Below, in pieces: positions 16,653 through 25,437 of a stretch of DNA of 43,675 nt. Source of the stretch: Piscirickettsiaceae bacterium NZ-RLO1 (GTDB taxonomy: Bacteria; Pseudomonadota; Gammaproteobacteria; Piscirickettsiales; Piscirickettsiaceae); the NCBI GenBank assembly GCA_001644975.1, contig LVCQ01000008.1, positions 1 to 43,675 of the forward strand, in the 5' to 3' direction. Position 1 is the stretch's first letter; each line of letters begins with the position of its first letter. The position numbers and the translations under genes are program-made. Under the pieces are notes generated by a model. It was not told where the DNA came from, did no database searches, and was given only the letters and a program-made list of their open reading frames with translations.

Positions 16653-19600
16653 CTATATTGCCATTGCTGCTGCTTGCTGAGCTTTATTTACTTCACTACC
16701 CGCTGCCTGACCTTCTTTATCAGCCACTTGAATTTCTTGTGATTCAGCACTAACTTCAGACTGTGTTTTATTTTGCTTAGCACTAATGGCCTGCTGAGTA
16801 CCTTGCCCTGCAGCCTGACCAGCCTGACCAGATACTTGTTCAGCTTTACCTTGTAACTGCTGAACTTCATCAGCACCTGCACGTTGTGAACCAACTTGCG
16901 CGCCGATCCATTCTAAAACTTTATCCGGAATTAAATAGATCACCGAAAAGCACTTACCAAAGGCCATCATCATAAATGAAGAGTAAACAAAGATTAAAAA
17001 GCAACTAATAATGCCACTCACCATAGAGCTACTACTAAAATTGCTTAAGATAAGTGGGGCAACTAAGTGAAAACCTTGTGCTGAATAAGTAATTAATACA
17101 TAGGTCAAAGCAACTGCACAAGTGATGCCAATTACCATTAATACGGGTCTAAATATTACATTCAACGCAATTTTAATTGCTGGCAAACCATGTCCCATTA
17201 TTTCATGGCCACCAGGAAATAATACGGCTAAACAAACGGCAGGTGCTGCTACTAAGCCTTCTAAAATGCTTAATACCCAAACAATCGTTCCTGCCCAAAA
17301 GAGAAAATAAGGAATCAATGGCATCATCACCGAAAACGCAATGGCAGTCGTAAATAACGAGGTTAAGATAATAATAGCGATCGGCATCCAAGCCAACGAC
17401 ATCGCTAAATTGCCTATTTGCGCCGCCATCCATAACTGCACAGCAGTTTGCCCCATAATTGCAAATGCAGTACCCAGACTACCTGCGCCATAAGAAGAAG
17501 TGGCCGCAGAAACTGCTATTGTTTTTTTAGCCCACTTATGAATCATTGAATAGGCTGTGCTTTTAAGGTCACTAAACTGATTTTGATAATTAACAAAAAT
17601 ACTATTTAAAGTATCAATTACCGTTTGAATAATATCAGCACCTACCTGTTGTGCTTGCATAATCGTGCTATAAATCGAACTTGATGTATTTGATGAAGTA
17701 CTGGATGGTAAACCCAATGAATAAAGCTCATTCATAATACTGGTAATATCTGTTGAAGCATCATTACCAGAAAGCTCACCAAAAATTTTATCGATCACCG
17801 CATAAACCGGTACTGATGTTGTTGCCGTAGTTTGGTATATGCCATTTTTTTGTAAAAACATTAATGTATTATTTAAAAGATTAACATCGCCAATTTTTTC
17901 TGTCAGTGTGTGCGTAGTACCACTACCGGTGTTACCAAATAAACTAAATAAATAAACAAAAGGCTGTTGCATTTCAGGTGGCAGTGCCATTAAATTGGTT
18001 TGTAATTGAATCACTGCATAATCATTATTACAGGTCTGTTGATCAGTCTGATTAGAGCCTGAGTAAGTTCCATAATACATATCACAATCTTGCGGCGGCG
18101 AACCGGGTGTTGGTACATAGGCATAAACATCAGTTGCCCAATCACTTGCGCCCATCTGTAGTGTGCTCGGCACATAATCACTAATAAGCGTTGTCCCCGT
18201 ATCTGGATTGGACATTTTCATTGCATTCAAATAATCAGCCGTGCTCGGGTTTTCAATTTGACCAGTACTTGCATTAGTGTCATACGAATTATTGTGACGT
18301 GGGTGAAACTCCGGAACAACACTACCATTGATATTTGGATAAACTGTCACAGACATCGGTACGGTATAATGCAGCTGACTATTAACCGCTAACCCTGGGT
18401 AGGCTAAGTTCGCGGCTAAAATATTAGCAGCGTCACTTAAGTTCATATTTAATATTTTATCAACTGTCAAATAGCTTTCACCACCAATCCACCAACTGTT
18501 GATATAATTTGCATAATCACTTGCTGCGTATGGCTGCTGTGACGCGCCATTATATTGCAGCATACTATAGGTCTGGCCTGATTCATTCAGATTGACGCAG
18601 TTTAAATAATTAACTGTTATTTTACCGTTATTTAAATAACTCATGCACTTTGCATAAAAATCACTACTGGTCACATCTTGAGCAGACTGTGAATCCGCAC
18701 TTTGTGCAATTAAGGTGCTATTAAGATCGGCAACATATGCATTTAAAATAACATTCGCCTGTTTATTTTGATCATTATTCAAAGCATTGACAATTTGCTG
18801 AGTCGCCTTTTGTGCTTCTTGTGAATAAGTCAAATCTGTAGCATCTTTAGGCTGGTAACTCATATTATTAAATTGATAAGTAATCGAGCCATTGGTAGTC
18901 ACATTATTATCAACTCCAGTAGTCGTACTATTATTACCATTGTGACTGCTACTATCTGTTGAAGAGCTATCACTGTTGCCTAACTGCACTTTATAATCCA
19001 TTTGTTGCGGTGTTGATGAAGCCGAAACATTAAAACCATACGCATACGTACTTGTTCCTAAGCTTCCTGATGTTGTCAACGCAGTTTGCACAGCATTATT
19101 GCACTGACTCACCAATAGCCCTGTATTTAAGGTAAATGCACTGGCTGAGGGCATGTAATCATCACCTTGAATGTTTTCTATCGGTCCTTCGTAAAACCAA
19201 TTCATTGCGGTTTGAAAATAGCCTAATGTCTCAGAATCACACACCGTACTTGAAGAGCCTACTAAGTTTGGTAACAAGCTCATCGGCAATGCAGATGAAG
19301 TATCCACACATAAAATGGGAGTATCTGTGCCACTAATACGGTAAAATTGATTAGACACATCGTTTTTATCAACATCTTGTGTATCACATTGGCGATAACT
19401 ACCACTGCCACCAGTAACATTCGTACCAATTTCCTCTAAATCACTGGCACTTAAGCCATAATCGGTCTGCACCTGATTAATCGCCTGATATAGCACCCCT
19501 TGAGCAACATTATTTTTGACATTATTCAACAAGCTCACTGGTACCGAAGGCAATGTCCCACTATCAACATCTTGTGTAATATTCGTCCAAACAGAGTCAG

Positions 19601-19973
19601 CTAAATACACACCAACAAGCACACAATACAATAAAATAATTTGAGCTAAACAAAAACCAAACTTTACTGGAATCATTGCAATTGGTGCAAAAGTTGCTCT
19701 TAGTACGACCCATAACGTATGCCATTTACGTCCTAAAATCTCACCATCATGGGCAGTATAAATTACCCCAAGAACAACAATCAGTGCATAAATCAGCAAT
19801 AAACAAGACAATAACCCAGCATTAAAATAACTAATAACCTCAGAGACCATTGTTGGGCCACTTGAGACACTGGTGTTCCCAGAGATAAAATAAATAATAT
19901 TGCCAAATATTTGCCAGAGAATATAAACCGACTGATCATCAGCCGGGCCAGGGATATGAATAGCAGACAACAA
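16653..19973 (-). CDS. dotA: Dot/Icm polytopic inner-membrane protein DotA
   Basis: The large membrane protein of the type IVB system, homologous to IncI TraY. At 1106 residues it is slightly longer than Legionella DotA (1048). Membrane helices lie in the first 130 residues (around 20-40, 55-75 and 97-125), then a very long Ser/Thr/Asn-rich periplasmic region of about 650 residues. A second cluster of helices follows at about 840-1025, with the conserved run SLAWMPIAIIILTSLFTT, an LFPGGHEIMGHG loop and IPDKVLEWIGA. The cytoplasmic tail is Gln/Ala-rich (GQAGQAAGQGTQQA) and the last residues are AAAMAI. Translation appears to begin at TTG (19973), ten bases from an AAAGG in the end of the gene before it; a second TTG follows directly. 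Confidence 0.93.
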   Translation of the reverse strand: MLSAIHIPGPADDQSVYILWQIFGNIIYFISGNTSVSSGPTMVSEVISYFNAGLLSCLLLIYALIVVLGVIYTAHDGEILGRKWHTLWVVLRATFAPIAMIPVKFGFCLAQIILLYCVLVGVYLADSVWTNITQDVDSGTLPSVPVSLLNNVKNNVAQGVLYQAINQVQTDYGLSASDLEEIGTNVTGGSGSYRQCDTQDVDKNDVSNQFYRISGTDTPILCVDTSSALPMSLLPNLVGSSSTVCDSETLGYFQTAMNWFYEGPIENIQGDDYMPSASAFTLNTGLLVSQCNNAVQTALTTSGSLGTSTYAYGFNVSASSTPQQMDYKVQLGNSDSSSTDSSSHNGNNSTTTGVDNNVTTNGSITYQFNNMSYQPKDATDLTYSQEAQKATQQIVNALNNDQNKQANVILNAYVADLNSTLIAQSADSQSAQDVTSSDFYAKCMSYLNNGKITVNYLNCVNLNESGQTYSMLQYNGASQQPYAASDYANYINSWWIGGESYLTVDKILNMNLSDAANILAANLAYPGLAVNSQLHYTVPMSVTVYPNINGSVVPEFHPRHNNSYDTNASTGQIENPSTADYLNAMKMSNPDTGTTLISDYVPSTLQMGASDWATDVYAYVPTPGSPPQDCDMYYGTYSGSNQTDQQTCNNDYAVIQLQTNLMALPPEMQQPFVYLFSLFGNTGSGTTHTLTEKIGDVNLLNNTLMFLQKNGIYQTTATTSVPVYAVIDKIFGELSGNDASTDITSIMNELYSLGLPSSTSSNTSSSIYSTIMQAQQVGADIIQTVIDTLNSIFVNYQNQFSDLKSTAYSMIHKWAKKTIAVSAATSSYGAGSLGTAFAIMGQTAVQLWMAAQIGNLAMSLAWMPIAIIILTSLFTTAIAFSVMMPLIPYFLFWAGTIVWVLSILEGLVAAPAVCLAVLFPGGHEIMGHGLPAIKIALNVIFRPVLMVIGITCAVALTYVLITYSAQGFHLVAPLILSNFSSSSMVSGIISCFLIFVYSSFMMMAFGKCFSVIYLIPDKVLEWIGAQVGSQRAGADEVQQLQGKAEQVSGQAGQAAGQGTQQAISAKQNKTQSEVSAESQEIQVADKEGQAAGSEVNKAQQAAAMAI

Positions 19974-19975
19974 GA

Positions 19976-20869
19976 CTAATTACCTTTCCTAATAACAGGG
20001 CGTTTTTGTCTGCCAACGAGCTTACTAATCCCCCGGTCTATATCACTTAATTTTCTCGCCGCACTTTCAATGTTTTTAGAATCTTCAGCTGATAAGCTAT
20101 AAAACTGATTATTGTCAATCAACTTCGCAGTATTTAATAATGCATTTAAATATTCAGCCTGTAGTTTTTGATAATTAATATAGTTACCAATAGAAAGCTG
20201 TACAGAGATATCACGAAGCAATTGGTCACGCGATGAGAATTTTAAGTTATTCATCCAGCCATTGTTCATTTGGCCCTGAATAACCGATAGTAATTGACTA
20301 TTAACTTTATTATTGGCATTAATTTTAGATAATACCGCATTGACTAATAAACTTGACTTACCACTTGCACCCGCCTCAATAAAATCATCAGGCTTTTTAT
20401 CACTATCATACTTGCCTTCAACAAGGTTTAATAAAAAACGAATATTCTCATTAATATTATCGTCTTGATCATCACTACTATTATTTTTATTACCCTCATT
20501 ACCGATGATAGACTGATACATTGGCGATTGACCTGCCAACTGGCCACTGAGTTCTTGAACCGAACCTGATAACACACCAAAGCCGATAGAGTTATTATAG
20601 GGATTATTTAAATATGTTTGTGCTGCCAAACTATTGACTGGGCCGTGTAAATCACTCTGATTTTGATAATTTAACATAATCAGCTGCTGCGAGATGATTT
20701 GGTTTAACTTTTGCTGAATTGGCTGTTGTGTTATCCTCGCTGAGTGGTTTGGAGATCCAGCATGTTCTGTTGCTATTTGTATCGTTTGCGCTTTAACAAC
20801 CGTTGTTCCTGTCATTAAAACCAGAAATAATAGCAAAATATTTACAGTTAATAACCTAATAACACCCAT
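19976..20869 (-). CDS. Exported protein, IcmX-like
   Basis: A 297-residue protein with a signal peptide (about residues 1-27, ending VKA). It is hydrophilic and Gln/Asn/Ser-rich. The early part has an LIMLNYQNQSDLHGPVNSLAA region, the middle is an Asp/Asn-rich linker (about residues 125-150), and the C-terminal half is helical: RDQLLRDISVQLSIGNYINYQKLQ. That last pattern and the position next to dotA recall IcmX, a periplasmic Dot/Icm protein of 466 residues in Legionella that sits near icmV, icmW and dotA. It is much shorter, so the call is tentative. Its stop lies two bases before the dotA start, so the two are translationally linked. Confidence 0.5.
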   Translation of the reverse strand: MGVIRLLTVNILLLFLVLMTGTTVVKAQTIQIATEHAGSPNHSARITQQPIQQKLNQIISQQLIMLNYQNQSDLHGPVNSLAAQTYLNNPYNNSIGFGVLSGSVQELSGQLAGQSPMYQSIIGNEGNKNNSSDDQDDNINENIRFLLNLVEGKYDSDKKPDDFIEAGASGKSSLLVNAVLSKINANNKVNSQLLSVIQGQMNNGWMNNLKFSSRDQLLRDISVQLSIGNYINYQKLQAEYLNALLNTAKLIDNNQFYSLSAEDSKNIESAARKLSDIDRGISKLVGRQKRPVIRKGN

Positions 20870-21189
20870 ACTACAATCTCACATACTTCTCGAGCCAACA
20901 TCAAACGAGCGATTCAGCTATTAAAAATAAAAATTAATCAATTAGATATTAAATATTTATGGTCTAAGTCAATCTTATATTGATAATGGTAAATTAATTA
21001 ATAATTCTATCCACATAAAAATAATTAGTTTTTTTATGTAATGATATCTAAAATCACAAGGAAGTTAATTAAGTTAAAATACTAAATTAACACGGCCTCA
21101 GACTAGCTCCCAGCTAAATACTAAGGCTACTTAATATTTAATGAAGGTCCATAACTACCTTGTCTTCATTAAAAATTTCAGACATTTAT
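20870..21189. other. 320-base gap with hairpin at 21137-21173
   Basis: Separates the CaaX gene at 21190 from the icmX-like/dotA operon. TTTAATGAAG (21137-21146) pairs with CTTCATTAAA (21164-21173), a ten-pair stem with a 17-base loop, lying just after the CaaX gene's stop on the minus strand; a weak terminator is likely. The remaining AT-rich part should hold the promoter of the icmX-dotA operon, but I could not pick a convincing -35/-10 pair. No gene was seen. Confidence 0.4.
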
Positions 21190-21486
21190 TTATAAAATAA
21201 TACAGGTGCAACCAGTAGACTCTGGCTCAGCCTTAAACGCTTCATCAAGCATTAATAAGGGTGATGTTGGCCTGCTTCCATCAGAAAGGGATCTTGCCCG
21301 TGTCGGCCTATGAGTTTGTGATTCTTCGTAATTGGTGTCTTGAGGCCCTTTATAATAAGGTGTATCTCTAACACCATATGTAGTCAGTTTAGTGTGTGTT
21401 TGGCTCCCCTCAGGTATCAAAAAACTCTCATCAGGAGTTGTATAAGTTTTAGTTTTAGTTTTACTGTATTCTTTTCTACTTGGCAT
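21190..21486 (-). CDS. Putative Dot/Icm effector with C-terminal CaaX box (CTCIIL)
   Basis: A 98-residue polar, probably disordered protein with no signal peptide, ending GCTCIIL. The final CIIL is a eukaryotic CaaX box (Leu at X favours geranylgeranylation). The Cys two places upstream could be palmitoylated, as in Ras-type proteins. The body is unusually eukaryote-like: TKTKTYTTP, many Thr, Tyr and Pro, and RARSLSDGSRPTSP near residues 63-76, which contains an RxRxxS basophilic-kinase consensus and an SP site. A GGAGA site eight bases before the ATG supports the start. It lies inside the Dot/Icm locus but in its own unit. Translocation and lipidation are inferences from the motif and context. 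Confidence 0.7.
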   Translation of the reverse strand: MPSRKEYSKTKTKTYTTPDESFLIPEGSQTHTKLTTYGVRDTPYYKGPQDTNYEESQTHRPTRARSLSDGSRPTSPLLMLDEAFKAEPESTGCTCIIL

Positions 21487-21664
21487 AAATATTATCTCCA
21501 GCTTTAATCTAAATAACCAATAAATTATAGTTTATAACTATAAATTTAAAATTGATTATTTATCACAAAATCTCAGTTTCATAAAAAACTATAAATTTAC
21601 ATATAGAGTTTGAAAATAAAAAATATTTAGTTTAAAATTTAATTAAATTTATTATTGTTGATAT

Positions 21665-21694
21665 AAAAAAAGGAAGACTTAGCTTCCTTTTTTT
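21665..21694. terminator. Strong bidirectional Rho-independent terminator
   Basis: Seven A residues (21665-21671), GGAAG (21672-21676), a six-base loop, CTTCC (21683-21687) and seven T residues (21688-21694). The A and T tracts flank and extend the stem, so it can end transcription on either strand. It overlaps the stop codon of the minus-strand gene that follows it. Confidence 0.85.
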
Positions 21695-24600
21695 ATATTT
21701 TATTTTGCAATGCTGAAATAAATCCATCTTCATTAACATTTTTAGAGTCGCTCATAAGATATTGAGCATAAATCCCACCAGAGTCTTTACTCTTTTTCTT
21801 AGCCTCTTTTAAGCCTATTTTTTTGAGAAAATCTTCTGGGGTTATTTTATCATAACTTCCAAACAACTTATGCCTTAAATCTCTATTTTGGCGTTTGTTT
21901 AAAATAACAAGGAGATGAGAACCAGAACTCGAAAGATCATCACCAAAAAACTTTTTACGTCGTGTACATATAATCCTTGCCATTTTTTTAAACGCCACCT
22001 CAAATTCTACACCGTCTAATTTTTTTATTTTTTCAATTTTATCTTGTCTATTACCATCAAAACTTAAAGTATCAATAAAGTTATCGAGAACTGCAAATTT
22101 CTCATTTTTTTTACCATTATTATAGTCACTAGATGCTGAAAGCGCAGATTCAAACAGACTACCTAATCTTAAGAACTTATCGCCTTTTTCTAGTATCTCC
22201 ATTTCTTCTTTTAACTTTTGTGTATCTTTTTCTGATTGCTCTAATTTCTTAGCTATTTCTTTACTTTGATCCTTTACTGATACCAACTCTTTTTTTTGTT
22301 CTGCTAACTCCTGACCCATTAGCTCAAGTTCATCTAGTGCACTTTTTAATGCTAATTCACAAGCTGTTATCTGGGCACTTGCCTCTGCCAATGCTACCGA
22401 AGCTTTGTTTAACTCATCATGTGTGACACTGCTAAGAGTTTTTAACTTTTCGATAATCACCTTAAAATATTTTTGCTCTTGTTTAATATCATTAACTCTT
22501 TCAGAACAGAGTTCGTTCAATTCATCTCTCACATCACTATGATCACTACTGTCTAGCCTTGAAAGTAGAATCTTAGTTTTAAATGATTTTTCTAAGCTAG
22601 TTTTTGCCTTTTCAGAGAGTTCCTTTAATTTAGAGATAGACTGATCTGCTATTTCTTTAATAAAATTATCTGTGTTGTTAATATGCTCCTTGCTCTTATT
22701 AATTTTTATATTCGCTTCTACTAGTTCAGTTTCAACCTTCTTAACTTTTTCCTCTAACCCTTCTTTAATTAGATTTATGGATTTATTTTTTTCAATCGAT
22801 TCTTCAAGTTCTTTAGTTATATTCTCATTAATTTTTTTTACATCAAGTATATTATTCCCCAACCTTTCATTTTCTTCTTTTTCCAGACCCAGCCGTTCTT
22901 CGGCAAGATTCTTATCTTTTATAGATTCGTTTTTTTCATGGTCAGAAGAGAAATTAACACCTATCACAATACGGCACATCTCTTCAGCAGGGTTTATGAA
23001 ATCCTTTAAAAAACCAACACTTCCATCAATTTTAGGTTTTGCTTTTTCCACACTTCTAATAATCGAGTCTAAGCTTCTTTTAAACCAACGAATATCTCCT
23101 ATTTTATACAATCTAAATTCATGATCAGTACTGCTAAACATCTTGCTACAAGATTTTTTAATAATATTATAAATATTACCATGATCATTTTTATTTATAT
23201 TATTTTCCAGACATTTTTTAAGTAATTTCGTCAAATTTTTTCTTATCGCATGATAAGCATCAATATTTTTTTCAGAATTCGAAGGGTCTGTTATAAGCTT
23301 TTTTTCCCGTTTGGGTAAGGAGTATTGAGTATCAATAAACTCACAGTGCTTATTTAACTCCCGTTCAATATCTTTAGATCGCTTAACAAGCTTAGAATAA
23401 TTATCAGGCCTTGTTTGAGACTCCACTTTTTTATAAATTGCTTCAAAAGATTTTTGCTGTTTTCTAACGACTGTAGCAAAAGGGACGATTGTATTATTCT
23501 CACGACCTGATGTTAAAACACCATAATTATCAATTATATCTAGCATCGGGGAGATAGATTTGTATTTACTCTCTATCTTTTTATGCAAAGTATCCAAAGC
23601 ATTATACATTGCTTTATACTTACTTTTATTATATATTGCTAGATTACCACTCATTGCTGCATGCTGAGAAACAGTCTTAGCCATGATCTCAAACTGATGA
23701 TATAAACCAGCTAAATCTAACAAAGTATCTACGTATTTAGCCCTTTTATGCTGCTCACCTTCTTCTAAGGGTGTTTTTTCAATCTCCTTTGAATTTTTTT
23801 TCTCTTTGAGGCTATACTTCTGATAATCTTTATGATAATGATGGTCCGAAAACTTATTAAAAGTATTAGTTTTTTCTATAAACTCTTTAGCACGGTTTTG
23901 ACGCTCTTCTGAGCTATCATTAATACCTGGTATAACTTCCATTTTTTCACTATCAATCATACGTGCTACATTTTTAAACCGATGAGCATAAGGGTTATCT
24001 TCATTTCTACTAACGGTAGACCCCTTCATAGATGAGTATTTTTTTTGAATTACTCCATCTTTTAACTCATGCGGTCGTGATCTTGCAAGCCTTCTATGTT
24101 TATCTTCACCCATCATCAACATGCCAGCTAGCCTTAGCATTTGTTTCGAAGACTTATTTGATTCCACACTCATTCTTTGAAAATTTTGTTGAGCACTTTT
24201 ATTGTGGCTTAATCTTTGCAGGTCATCTGATGCGGCCTTAATACTTACAATTGCCTCAGACATAAAATCATTACGAGCACCATTAAGCTTCATCAAAGAA
24301 AATTGTTCTATAAATTTAGATATATTAGCTAATGCTGCTTTTTCATGAGGATAGCCACTGAATTCTTTACAGTCATCTAATATGGCTAAGATGTAGTCAC
24401 ATACACGCGATATTCCATCAGTATCTTTGCCTTGTTTACCTCCAAAAATAGATCTATTAAGCCTCATCTGGCGATATTCTATGATCTGCTCCTGAGCATG
24501 AGCAATACTTTCACGATACTTATATGATCCATCATCATATGTCGCAGTGCTAATAATTTTACTACGCTGATAATCGCCTGCTTTATAAACGTCTTCCTTA

Positions 24601-24860
24601 CCCTCATTGCTTAACATAAATGGTGGAGGAAAGTTAAAAGTTTGCTTAACTTCTTCATTATCTGGGTCAGCGCTTACCGACATTAAATGTTCGCGATAAA
24701 GTTTATTTATATCTTTAACAAATTGATTTTCTCTTTTACCCATTGCCTCAGTAAATTTGTTAAATGCCATCTTAGCTCCTTCGACAAACACTTCAGAAGA
24801 AACCGAAGAAGAAGATGATGACCCAAACGGTGATAATGGCCCAAAAGGAAGGAATAACAT
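21693..24860 (-). CDS. Large coiled-coil protein, probable Dot/Icm effector, 1055 aa
   Basis: I do not recognise a family. Start chosen at the ATG at 24860 because GAGG lies eight bases or so upstream; an in-frame GTG five codons earlier overlaps that site. No signal peptide: the opening is FLPFGPLSPFGSSSSSS, Pro- and Ser-rich, unlike a secretion leader. Residues of about 60-620 are charged, with many Lys, Ser and short helices. Two long coiled coils occupy about 650-755 and 795-900 (heptads of Leu/Ile with Glu/Lys, such as KELEESIEKNKS and KKLEQSEKDTQKLKEEMEILEKG). The last 150 residues form a compact domain of unknown type. It has its own long upstream region and terminator and sits between dotO and the icmX-like gene. 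An effector is the most likely role; a structural role is possible. Confidence 0.65.
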   Translation of the reverse strand: MLFLPFGPLSPFGSSSSSSVSSEVFVEGAKMAFNKFTEAMGKRENQFVKDINKLYREHLMSVSADPDNEEVKQTFNFPPPFMLSNEGKEDVYKAGDYQRSKIISTATYDDGSYKYRESIAHAQEQIIEYRQMRLNRSIFGGKQGKDTDGISRVCDYILAILDDCKEFSGYPHEKAALANISKFIEQFSLMKLNGARNDFMSEAIVSIKAASDDLQRLSHNKSAQQNFQRMSVESNKSSKQMLRLAGMLMMGEDKHRRLARSRPHELKDGVIQKKYSSMKGSTVSRNEDNPYAHRFKNVARMIDSEKMEVIPGINDSSEERQNRAKEFIEKTNTFNKFSDHHYHKDYQKYSLKEKKNSKEIEKTPLEEGEQHKRAKYVDTLLDLAGLYHQFEIMAKTVSQHAAMSGNLAIYNKSKYKAMYNALDTLHKKIESKYKSISPMLDIIDNYGVLTSGRENNTIVPFATVVRKQQKSFEAIYKKVESQTRPDNYSKLVKRSKDIERELNKHCEFIDTQYSLPKREKKLITDPSNSEKNIDAYHAIRKNLTKLLKKCLENNINKNDHGNIYNIIKKSCSKMFSSTDHEFRLYKIGDIRWFKRSLDSIIRSVEKAKPKIDGSVGFLKDFINPAEEMCRIVIGVNFSSDHEKNESIKDKNLAEERLGLEKEENERLGNNILDVKKINENITKELEESIEKNKSINLIKEGLEEKVKKVETELVEANIKINKSKEHINNTDNFIKEIADQSISKLKELSEKAKTSLEKSFKTKILLSRLDSSDHSDVRDELNELCSERVNDIKQEQKYFKVIIEKLKTLSSVTHDELNKASVALAEASAQITACELALKSALDELELMGQELAEQKKELVSVKDQSKEIAKKLEQSEKDTQKLKEEMEILEKGDKFLRLGSLFESALSASSDYNNGKKNEKFAVLDNFIDTLSFDGNRQDKIEKIKKLDGVEFEVAFKKMARIICTRRKKFFGDDLSSSGSHLLVILNKRQNRDLRHKLFGSYDKITPEDFLKKIGLKEAKKKSKDSGGIYAQYLMSDSKNVNEDGFISALQNKI

Positions 24861-25437
24861 AATTACGATCCTCACTAATAATTCTGATCAATTAATTTAA
24901 CGTTATTACATGTGCAACATGATGAACACTGACAAGTAATATTTTTTTTTATATTACCTTTGATTTTTATCATCAATCATGTAAATTTAATAAATTTCTT
25001 AATTATTTATTATTATTTTTTATGAAAATAAATGTAAATTTACTTTTGTAGATTATTCTCATTAAGAAGCATTTAATCTTAGATCTCATAAAACTATAAG
25101 AATAGTGATTTATATAAAAATCAAGATATTTAATTTAATTAAAAATAAAGGTAACCAAACAAAGGTTTGCTATTATAGTGCTATCTAAAATGAAATTTTA
25201 TCTGTAATAATCAAAAATTTCATAAGACAAGTCCACCATAGCCAACAAGTTATTTAACATTATGGTATAAGGAGTATGAATAAATACCACATAAATAGTG
25301 CTCTATTTTTTACGTTCACATATAGCAATGCTCCATAGGGCCTTATTGAAAACTTCATCTATGAAGTATTACAATGTTTTCTTACTGCCTTCATAAATTA
25401 GTAAAATCAATAAAAATAACAATTGCTTTTATAGTGA
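24861..25437. other. 577-base gene-free region, with a possible 32-codon remnant
   Basis: Lies between the 1055-residue gene and the end of dotO. It must hold the effector's promoter, but the AT-richness leaves several equal candidates. On the minus strand at 25260-25358 a 32-codon frame opens with MKFSIRPYGALLY and stops at TAA; it has no ribosome binding site and may be a fragment of a decayed gene. A perfect seven-pair hairpin, ACTTCAT-CT-ATGAAGT, lies at 25352-25367. Confidence 0.4.

Noticed and set aside
16688-17433. Additional frames overlapping dotA on both strands
   Set aside because: They are shadows of the dotA coding sequence with no ribosome binding sites and unnatural composition.
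25276-25338. Plus-strand 20-codon frame MNKYHINSALFF after AAGGAG
   Set aside because: The ribosome binding site is only one base from the ATG, too close to work, and no context supports it.
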